Source: Actinomycetes bacterium (lineage in GTDB: Bacteria; Actinomycetota; Acidimicrobiia; Acidimicrobiales; Acidimicrobiaceae). Taken from it: a DNA stretch of 5,067 bases. The DNA lies in the NCBI GenBank assembly GCA_021792075.1, contig JAJYVK010000167.1, positions 1 to 5,067 of the forward strand. Reading direction: 5' to 3'. Below the pieces are notes generated by a model. That model searched no databases. It was not told where the DNA came from and was given only the letters and a program-made list of their open reading frames with translations. A program made the translations under genes and the position numbers. Position 1 is the stretch's first letter. Each line of letters opens with the position of its first letter. This document shows positions 1-4,463 of this stretch, in pieces.

Positions 1-1
1 C

Positions 2-382
2 CCCAACTACAGAGAGGTGGAGAAGGAGTACTTCCAACGGACCGGGATATTTCCCATCATGCACACTTTGGTGGTGCGAACTGAGATCTATGAGAGACAC
101 CCCTGGGTAGCGGAGAGCCTGTACAAGGCGCTGAGTGAATCAAAACGCATCTGCCTAAATCAGATGAAGTTCACAGGGACCATCAAGTACACCCTTCCAT
201 GGCTGTTTTCAGATCTCGAGGAGATCGACGATACCTTCGGTGGAGATCCATGGCCTTACGGCTATCCGGCAAATCGCCTCGTACTTGAGACCTTTGCCCA
301 ATACTTGCATGAACAGGACTTTGTCTCAAACCCTCTAGATCCCGGCAAGTATTTTGCGCCTATTCTGGCCAGCACCCAATAA
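2..382 (+). CDS. 4,5-dihydroxyphthalate decarboxylase-like / NMT1-type substrate-binding protein, C-terminal part (5' truncated)
   Basis: The reading frame is open from base 2 to a TAA at 380-382, giving 126 residues with the N-terminus outside the window. The visible part contains the block TGIFPIMHTLVVR, then ERHPWVAESLYKAL, a TLPWL segment, WPYGYPANR and a tail ending in LDPGKYFAP. This order is typical of the C-terminal lobe of proteins annotated as 4,5-dihydroxyphthalate decarboxylase, which share the periplasmic-binding-protein fold of the NMT1/THI5 group. In the phthalate pathway the enzyme removes one carboxyl group to give protocatechuate, but most homologues have untested substrates and some may be transport binding proteins. 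An in-frame GTG at 17 is unlikely to be the start, because the family-like sequence PNYREVEKEYF runs through it. The gene converges on the DoxX-like gene, with only 39 bases between stops. Family assignment is fairly sure; the substrate is unknown. Confidence 0.8.
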   Translation, partial: PNYREVEKEYFQRTGIFPIMHTLVVRTEIYERHPWVAESLYKALSESKRICLNQMKFTGTIKYTLPWLFSDLEEIDDTFGGDPWPYGYPANRLVLETFAQYLHEQDFVSNPLDPGKYFAPILASTQ

Positions 383-421
383 GAGCGATACAGCGCACCG
401 CGATCCTCGGGCCGGCTTCTC

Positions 422-913
422 TCAGCTCTCGAGCACCAGACGCTCATGATGGCTGGCCATCACTGATACGGCGAGACCTAGGACCCCAATGTCGCGCAGG
501 ACCAGATCTGAAAGCCCGGCTGTAACAATCAGGCTTGTGACTATCTCAAGCATCACCAGAGCTGCGATCGCCGCAAAAAGACGCGGCATCACACCTGCAA
601 TAAGACCGACCGCCAAAATCGCAAGAACCACCCCATGCGCTAAGACCAGTATCTGCGAAAGCTGCGATGATGGAGAGAGCAGCGGAATATAGCCTGTCCA
701 AAGCTTTGGCACGACGAGTTCATGGTAGCCGAACCATGCTAGAACGAGTCCTAAGATGATTCTTCCCAACGTCGTTCCCCACGATGCCAACCCATCAAAG
801 GCGTCCGCGAAAACTACAGCCTGCCTTGAACTTTGTGCTCCGCGTTCCACCTGCTTTGTTCCGCTGCGCCGTAACCCCCCGGCCAGCGCCTTATCCTCCC
901 TTACTGTATTCAT
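422..913 (-). CDS. DoxX-like four-helix membrane protein
   Basis: This is a 163-residue integral membrane protein. Four hydrophobic segments are visible at about residues 48-64, 87-108, 111-132 and 137-154. The first, with RIILGLVLAWFGYHEL followed by VPKLW, and the last, with RDIGVLGLAVSVM, resemble the start and end of DoxX/SURF4-type proteins. That family is broad; a few members are linked to quinone-dependent or thiol/redox functions, and most are uncharacterised. The ATG at 913 is preferred: GGAG lies five bases upstream, whereas a GTG one codon earlier (916) would leave only two bases. The first 45 or so residues are polar and basic, unusually long for this family, so an internal start such as the GTG at Val22 is possible. 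The gene lies 54 bases downstream of the anchored-protein gene on the same strand and may be cotranscribed with it. Function is unknown. Confidence 0.6.
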   Translation of the reverse strand: MNTVREDKALAGGLRRSGTKQVERGAQSSRQAVVFADAFDGLASWGTTLGRIILGLVLAWFGYHELVVPKLWTGYIPLLSPSSQLSQILVLAHGVVLAILAVGLIAGVMPRLFAAIAALVMLEIVTSLIVTAGLSDLVLRDIGVLGLAVSVMASHHERLVLES

Positions 914-967
914 CACGGCTCCACAATCATGCTTTTCAAGAAACTCTCCGAGTCCGGTGTGCTCATC

Positions 968-1525
968 CTATTCGACAATCCTTCCTTGGGAATTTGTCAC
1001 AATAATTCCGTCGTCCCCGCCGCTGTAGTCGCTGTTTCCAGAGTCGTCACCAAGGCTTGTCTCTATGAAATAGATTGAATCACCTTTTTGGAATGTCGAA
1101 GTCTGAGGTGCCGAACTCGACCCGGCAACCGAGACAGATACGATCTCGCTATTGCCTGACAGCTTCACAGAAATATTGAATCCCGCTGTCGCAGCCTTTG
1201 CCTGTGCACTCTCTGGCCCAGGATAGATTCGGTAAGAAACACTCGCATACTGGGTAGACGACAGCAGCGGACCAAGCTTCACTGCAGTCGTGGAGGTGGA
1301 TCCCTTTGAAGCGGCTCCAGAGGACGCCGCTGTAGTGGACGCCGTAGAGCTAGAGCTTGGCTTAGCCGAGGTCGATGGTGCCGTCGCCGAAGCCACCGGC
1401 AAAGACGCCCCACTGGAAGAGATCCCGTGCCCATATCCGTGGAAAGCAAGTCCAATCGAACCGACAGCCGCTACTGCCAGGACAATGAAACCATTTCGGC
1501 CAATGTTTTCGCTGCCAATTCGCAA
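968..1525 (-). CDS. membrane-anchored or secreted protein with Ser/Thr/Ala-rich linker, unknown function
   Basis: This 185-residue protein is not recognised as a named family. A single hydrophobic segment at residues 13-29, after a short N-terminus with two Arg, should act as a signal anchor or uncleaved signal peptide; there is no lipobox Cys. Residues 36-82 are almost entirely Ser, Thr, Ala, Pro and Gly, a flexible linker of the kind that spans a cell wall. Residues 84-185 look like a small beta-rich outer domain, with YRIYPGPESAQAKAA, alternating hydrophobic strands and an acidic stretch (Asp160, 161, 166, 171, 172) before a GIIVTNSQGRIVE end. The acidic cluster could bind a cation, which is speculation. 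The start is TTG at 1525; GGAG sits seven bases upstream and no ATG lies between it and the upstream in-frame TAG at 1562-1564. The DoxX-like gene follows and may share its transcript. Confidence 0.65.
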   Translation of the reverse strand: MRIGSENIGRNGFIVLAVAAVGSIGLAFHGYGHGISSSGASLPVASATAPSTSAKPSSSSTASTTAASSGAASKGSTSTTAVKLGPLLSSTQYASVSYRIYPGPESAQAKAATAGFNISVKLSGNSEIVSVSVAGSSSAPQTSTFQKGDSIYFIETSLGDDSGNSDYSGGDDGIIVTNSQGRIVE

Positions 1526-1911
1526 ACCAAGACTCCAAGTATCATTGAGTATTATTAGCTTCTAAAAAATTTGAATTTATTTCGTCTCGAATAAGAGACA
1601 GATAAGCACATTGCACACAGCCCCAAAAGCAAGCCTTCACCAGACTACCGAACGCGATCAGTAGATCTGAGCCTCCTCCTACGGTTATCCAAGAGCGAAG
1701 GCAAGCTTCTGGGAATCTCTGCTAAAAGTCATTCTTACTTACGATTCGGGTTCTTTGCTTACATCGACGTGACGATTGCGCTAGTAGTGAGAGGATGGTC
1801 AGGATAGGAATTGCAAACGATGCCGACAAATATGGATTGGATGATACCTCGACTATTTGATGGCACACATTGCTACTTTAAACCATGGGCCAACCGTGAA
1901 ACCAAAGGCCG
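1526..1911. other. gene-poor gap of 386 bases; weak promoter signals only
   Basis: No convincing gene, RNA gene or strong terminator was found here. The end nearest the anchored-protein gene is AT-rich. On the minus strand a TAATAC box at 1549-1554, with a poor ATTCAA box at 1571-1576 (16-base spacer), could be the promoter of that gene and would give a leader of about 17 bases. Just upstream, GTCTC at 1584-1588 and GAGAC at 1595-1599 form a short inverted repeat with a six-base loop. A strong SD-like AGGAGGAGG on the minus strand at 1672-1680 is not followed by a usual start codon. The part next to the DUF488 stop has only four-base self-complementary pieces. The hydrophilic short frames present on either strand lack family features. 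Confidence 0.4.
1584..1599. repeat. short inverted repeat GTCTC/GAGAC upstream of the anchored-protein gene
   Basis: Five-base arms at 1584-1588 and 1595-1599 are separated by GAATAA. The repeat lies about 60 bases upstream of the TTG start and just upstream of the possible -35 box, where an activator or repressor could bind. Arms this short occur often by chance. Confidence 0.25.
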
Positions 1912-2289
1912 TCAGGCACTATCACTCAGACTCTTCATCGCCGACTGCAGCACGGCAGCGCCAGAGTACTCAACATCGAAAGTAGCGGTCAACAGGACCA
2001 ATCGGAATGGCCTAGCCGTTCTAAGGAGCCGCTTAAGAGTCGCCTTGAGTGAATCTTCATCCAGCTCTGCCCTATAGCGCCTGGAAAATTCCTCGAAACG
2101 GTCGCGATCATGCCCATACCACTTGCGGAGTTCCGAACTCGGAGCGAGCTCCTTCGCCCATTCGTCATAGTCAACGGCCTCCCGGGTGAGGCCGCGCGGC
2201 CATAGGCGATCAACCAGAACTCTGTAGTCGCCTGGCAAGCGCCCCTGATCGCCGTACACCCTAATGACCGCGCTCCGAACGGATTCCAT
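1912..2289 (-). CDS. DUF488 family protein (YeaO-like)
   Basis: This 125-residue soluble protein has the length and motif order of small DUF488 proteins. VLVDRLWPRGL is at residues 24-34, followed by W44 and LAP (48-50), the strongly conserved-looking LRKWYGHD (54-61), then EEFSRRYRAEL. The C-terminal strand LVLLTATFD precedes a helix with the AAVL segment typical of the family end. The biochemical role of DUF488 is not established. The gene is last in a leftward cluster, starting 13 bases after the DUF59 stop. The ATG at 2289 fits the usual N-terminus (a few residues before the IRVYG strand), but the SD is weak, so translation may depend on coupling to the upstream gene or run from the same mRNA. 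Family assignment is sure; function is unknown. Confidence 0.88.
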   Translation of the reverse strand: MESVRSAVIRVYGDQGRLPGDYRVLVDRLWPRGLTREAVDYDEWAKELAPSSELRKWYGHDRDRFEEFSRRYRAELDEDSLKATLKRLLRTARPFRLVLLTATFDVEYSGAAVLQSAMKSLSDSA

Positions 2290-2302
2290 GGCAGCTAGCC
2301 GA

Positions 2303-2647
2303 TCAAAAGCCGAGCCCCATGGCCGTCTCCGGGTTCAACATCGAAGGATCCCATGGCGGGTCCCATACGACTTCCAGATCAACCTTTGCTCTGTCCTTGA
2401 GTGCGAAACTGACTGCAAGCTGCGCCATGTCGGGAAGATTCTCAGAGGCAGGACATCCCGGCGTCGTCAAAGTCATCTTTATCTGGATCGTGTCATTTTC
2501 TAGATGAACGTCGTAGATTAGACCCAGGGAAACAACATCGATCCCGAGCTCTGGATCGTAGACCTGGCTCAAAGTCTTCCAGACGATTCCAACCAGATCT
2601 TGTCCCGCTTCCGCGTGGACAGTCGATCTTTCTTCGTCCCCGGCCAT
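2303..2647 (-). CDS. DUF59/MIP18 family Fe-S assembly factor (SufT/PaaD-like)
   Basis: This 114-residue protein is a single DUF59 domain with a short polar N-terminal extension. Visible motifs are VYDPELGIDVVSLGLIYDV at residues 29-47, the TLTTPGCP signature at 59-66 with the conserved Cys65, a helix with the PDMAQL segment, and WDPPWDPSML at 95-104. This matches the MIP18/SufT/PaaD group, whose members help deliver or mature iron-sulfur clusters on target proteins in the cytoplasm; the exact client here is unknown. The ATG at 2647 has a near-ideal AGGAGG five bases upstream, formed by the last two codons of the DUF2249 gene, whose TAG stop ends two bases before this ATG. Such spacing points to translational coupling. 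The neighbours (DUF2249, and a hemerythrin-DUF2249 protein nearby) favour a role in Fe-S upkeep under stress. Confidence 0.9.
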   Translation of the reverse strand: MAGDEERSTVHAEAGQDLVGIVWKTLSQVYDPELGIDVVSLGLIYDVHLENDTIQIKMTLTTPGCPASENLPDMAQLAVSFALKDRAKVDLEVVWDPPWDPSMLNPETAMGLGF

Positions 2648-2661
2648 GTCTACCTCCTGAA
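2648..2661 (-). promoter_or_regulatory. Shine-Dalgarno of the DUF59 gene made from the end codons of the DUF2249 gene
   Basis: On the minus strand the DUF2249 frame ends Arg (AGG), Arg (AGG), TAG, and the next ATG begins two bases later. AGGAGG is therefore both the coding end of one gene and the ribosome binding site of the next. The five-base spacing to the ATG is good and supports both the chosen start and coupled translation. Confidence 0.8.
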
Positions 2662-2865
2662 TGTGACTTGCCAGTCACCGTTGCCAATCGCTACCGCGTC
2701 GTAGCTGAATCCTTGAGAAGAAAGCACCCCTTCGAGAGGCACCGGCTCAAACGGAGCCAGTATTACAAACTCCTCATTATCCTTGAGCTCTGCAACGGTG
2801 GCCATTATCTGATCAAAGGGTTCCTCACCCGCTGCTATTATCGGACGTGCATCCAAGGTAGCCAC
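2650..2865 (-). CDS. small DUF2249 domain protein
   Basis: This 71-residue protein is a lone DUF2249 domain. The N-terminal LDARPIIAAGEEPFDQI (residues 4-20), the central APFEPVPL (37-44) with the following GVLSSQGFSY, and the C-terminal WQVTF strand all match the usual pattern of the domain. DUF2249 has the small alpha/beta shape of TusA/SirA-like proteins, but its function is unproven; it often occurs near denitrification, hemerythrin and NnrS genes. The start is GTG at 2865, preceded by GGAGG with a seven-base spacer, and no in-frame ATG fits. It is the first gene of the leftward cluster DUF2249-DUF59-DUF488 and lies directly downstream of the likely leftward promoter and palindrome. A second, related DUF2249 domain is fused to hemerythrin at the right edge of the window. 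Confidence 0.88.
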   Translation of the reverse strand: MATLDARPIIAAGEEPFDQIMATVAELKDNEEFVILAPFEPVPLEGVLSSQGFSYDAVAIGNGDWQVTFRR

Positions 2866-2886
2866 TGCAGTTCCTCCATATCTATG

Positions 2887-2897
2887 ACCTGTCAGGT
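2887..2897. repeat. short palindrome ACCTG-T-CAGGT in the leader of the DUF2249 gene
   Basis: Five-base arms flank a single T, 22 bases upstream of the GTG start. The site lies in the expected 5' untranslated region of the leftward transcript and touches the possible -35 box of the rightward promoter. It could be a second, weaker operator or a small RNA fold, or it could be chance. Confidence 0.3.
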
Positions 2898-2925
2898 TGA
2901 TTATTTTTCTAGTTCTAACTAGAAT
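2897..2925 (+). promoter_or_regulatory. probable sigma-70-type promoter of the NnrS/oxidase-like membrane protein gene
   Basis: TTGATT at 2897-2902 and TAGAAT at 2920-2925 are separated by exactly 17 bases, matching the vegetative consensus at four and five of six positions. Transcription would begin near 2932 and give a leader of about 127 bases before the ATG at 3059. The spacer and the first part of the -10 box are occupied by the 18-bp inverted repeat at 2907-2924, so a bound protein would block this promoter. Confidence 0.55.
2907..2924. promoter_or_regulatory. 18-bp inverted repeat, probable operator shared by divergent promoters
   Basis: TTCTAGTT at 2907-2914 and AACTAGAA at 2917-2924 are perfect reverse complements separated by CT. 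The repeat lies in the spacer and -10 box of the rightward promoter and at the expected transcription start of the leftward promoter. That position suits a repressor acting on both sides, for example of the Rrf2, MarR, TetR or Crp/Fnr class. No regulator gene lies in the window, so the class cannot be decided. It does not match the FNR/DNR consensus TTGAT-N4-ATCAA. Confidence 0.6.
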
Positions 2926-2926
2926 T

Positions 2927-2956
2927 ATCTTACACGCGATCAGCTCTGCGGGTCAA
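2927..2956 (-). promoter_or_regulatory. probable sigma-70-type promoter of the DUF2249-DUF59-DUF488 cluster
   Basis: On the minus strand TTGACC (2951-2956) and TAAGAT (2927-2932) are separated by 18 bases and match the consensus at five and four of six positions. The start of transcription would fall near 2920, inside the inverted repeat, leaving a leader of about 55 bases to the GTG at 2865. An overlapping GATAAT would need a 21-base spacer and is less likely. Confidence 0.45.
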
Positions 2957-2957
2957 C

Positions 2958-2969
2958 TTGAGATCTCAA
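2958..2969. repeat. 12-bp perfect palindrome TTGAGATCTCAA
   Basis: The palindrome is perfect without a spacer and sits just upstream of the leftward -35 box and within the leader of the rightward transcript. It could be a second protein site or part of an RNA hairpin. A palindrome of this length inside a divergent promoter region is suggestive, not conclusive. Confidence 0.35.
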
Positions 2970-3058
2970 CCATTTCAGACCTTCCCAACCAGATGCGAAA
3001 AAAGCTGATCAGACTGCGAAATAACAGCTCTGTATCTAAAGTGTCAAGGAGATTGCCA

Positions 3059-4387
3059 ATGACGAATGAATCGGGATCAGCAGTCGGATTGGGGCCGAGA
3101 CAGCCGCTTAAGGTATCCGGAAACACGCCTCCGCCGTCTGTGCCGCTTGCATTTTTCGAAGCCGCCTTCGTCGGGCTGATCGGATGCGGTGTTGCGCTCG
3201 TGGTGGCACACAGCCAAGCAATCACGGATCCGACCAGTGACCCCACCGTTGCCGCCGCACATCTGGCAATGCTGGCCACGCTATCAATGGGCCTCCTTGG
3301 TGCGATACACCAGTTCACTCCGGTAGTCACCCAAAGACCACTCAGATCCATTTGGATTGCGAAGGCGACCTTCGTAACCTGGCTGTTGGCAGCCTGGTTC
3401 TTGCCGCTGGGAATTGGCTTCGAGCAGGAGGGCGTGGTAGAGGCTGGCGGCTTTCTTGCTGCAACCGCGATAGTGCTTTTGATAGTTAATCTTTGGTCTC
3501 CGCTTGGCGCAAAAGGCAAGGGCGCTCCTGTAATAGGGCTTCGCTTCGCTGTTGCAGGCTTTGCTCTGACAGCCTGTTTCGGCGTCGTATACGTCTTCGA
3601 CCGCCAGGGCAACTGGTTCGACCTCAGCGGCCATGTCGTACTCGCACATGCCTCGATCGGCCTCTTTGCTTGGCTAGGACTCACCTACTTGAGCGTCGCC
3701 GAACGGCTTTACCCCATGTTCTTCCTGGCACACGTCCCTGGCAAAAGGCGTTCCGGACTCGTTGCGGTAACGGTAGTGCCCCTGGGAGTCGTGCTTCTTT
3801 CACCGGGCCTTCTTTTCAAGATCACCGCACTTGCATGGGTCGGTGGAGCGTTCATCCTTTGCGGACTTGCGGCTCATCTCGTCTCCCTTTCAATGCATCT
3901 GAAATACCGCAAGCGAAAGCTCGATCTGTACTTTCTGTTCGTCATCACTGCAGAGGTGTCGATGCTGGTGGGCGTAGGCCTTGCAATCTCATCCGCCTTG
4001 ATAATGGGTGTCGATCATCACTTGGGGGTCATGCTGGCCGCTGCGGCAGTCGCGGCACTAGCCGGATGGATCCTCGAGGCCTTTGCTGGCCACATACACA
4101 AAGTCATTCCCTTTGTCGTCTGGGCGATGTTCCGTTCCCGGGGAATCGAAAAGAACCGGCTCGGCAAACAGCTCATGTTCGGCGACCTTTACAATCATTC
4201 GATCGCTGCAGTCGTATACGTCATCCTCACGCTTGGGATCGGGTCTGTATGTCTCGGCTTTGCCACTTCCACTCCCATACTCTTGATATCAGGCGGTATG
4301 CTGCTGGCAATTTCAGGGGTGCTTCTCGCGATAAACCTCTCTGCGAAGTCACTTCAATTGATGGGCGCCAGTTCAAACAAGAGCTGA
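3059..4387 (+). CDS. polytopic membrane protein, NnrS / orphan heme-copper-oxidase-subunit-I-like
   Basis: This 442-residue protein has about twelve hydrophobic segments (roughly 30-50, 64-83, 97-117, 130-147, 160-179, 189-212, 231-251, 254-279, 290-313, 321-341, 346-358, 380-425 as two). Family-like blocks are HLAMLATLSMGLLGAIHQFTP (His68, His84), GHVVLAHASIGLFAWLGLTY (His192, His197) leading to ERLYPMFFLAH (His225), and GHIHKVIPFVVW (His345, His347), followed by DLYNH. These resemble membrane proteins distantly related to heme-copper oxidase subunit I and to NnrS, which is linked to nitric oxide tolerance. The usual His-His copper site and crosslinked Tyr are not evident, and no partner subunit genes are seen, so it may not be an oxidase. 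The ATG at 3059 has AAGGAG seven bases upstream; the frame is open further up, but the upstream TTG (2897) and ATG (2993) lack an SD. It is divergent from the DUF2249-DUF59 cluster. Confidence 0.7.
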   Translation: MTNESGSAVGLGPRQPLKVSGNTPPPSVPLAFFEAAFVGLIGCGVALVVAHSQAITDPTSDPTVAAAHLAMLATLSMGLLGAIHQFTPVVTQRPLRSIWIAKATFVTWLLAAWFLPLGIGFEQEGVVEAGGFLAATAIVLLIVNLWSPLGAKGKGAPVIGLRFAVAGFALTACFGVVYVFDRQGNWFDLSGHVVLAHASIGLFAWLGLTYLSVAERLYPMFFLAHVPGKRRSGLVAVTVVPLGVVLLSPGLLFKITALAWVGGAFILCGLAAHLVSLSMHLKYRKRKLDLYFLFVITAEVSMLVGVGLAISSALIMGVDHHLGVMLAAAAVAALAGWILEAFAGHIHKVIPFVVWAMFRSRGIEKNRLGKQLMFGDLYNHSIAAVVYVILTLGIGSVCLGFATSTPILLISGGMLLAISGVLLAINLSAKSLQLMGASSNKS

Positions 4388-4400
4388 CAGGTCAAAGAGT

Positions 4401-4426
4401 GCGGTGCATCCGATCGGATGCACCGC
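4401..4426. terminator. 26-bp perfect palindrome between convergent genes, possible bidirectional terminator
   Basis: GCGGTGCATCCGA at 4401-4413 is exactly reverse-complementary to 4414-4426. As RNA it gives an 11-bp GC-rich stem with a GATC tetraloop. It lies 14 bases after the membrane protein stop and 37 bases beyond the stop of the opposing hemerythrin-DUF2249 gene, where terminators are expected. There is no clear T run rightward; leftward the stem is followed by CTCTTTG, a weak one. A protein-binding palindrome remains possible. Confidence 0.55.
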
Positions 4427-4463
4427 TCATAGATGCAAAGCACGGCTTCGATTTGAGCGCTAA

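Noticed and set aside
383..421. Terminator between the binding-protein homologue and the DoxX-like gene
   Set aside because: The 39 bases contain GC-rich pieces but no stable hairpin with a T run on either strand.
1290..1565. Plus-strand frame of 91 codons rich in Ala and Glu
   Set aside because: It is the antisense reading of the Ser/Thr/Ala linker of the anchored protein; its composition is explained by that.
1526..1911. tRNA or other RNA gene in the gap
   Set aside because: A GATTCGGGTTC stretch near 1743 loosely recalls a T-loop, but no cloverleaf stems or CCA-side acceptor could be paired.
1811..2077. Plus-strand frame of 88 codons
   Set aside because: Most of it is antisense to the well-supported DUF488 gene, and the remainder has no recognisable features or SD.
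2887..2969. FNR/DNR-type site in the divergent region
   Set aside because: No TTGAT-N4-ATCAA pattern is present; the strong palindromes have other sequences.
2897..3058. N-terminal extension of the membrane protein from TTG 2897 or ATG 2993
   Set aside because: Neither has an SD, the extension is basic and not family-like, and TTG 2897 overlaps the -35 box; ATG 3059 has AAGGAG at the right distance.
2953..3684. Long minus-strand open frame of 243 codons
   Set aside because: It lies opposite the membrane protein gene, and its Pro/Ala/Ser-rich product has no family features; the plus-strand product has clear membrane segments and a good SD.
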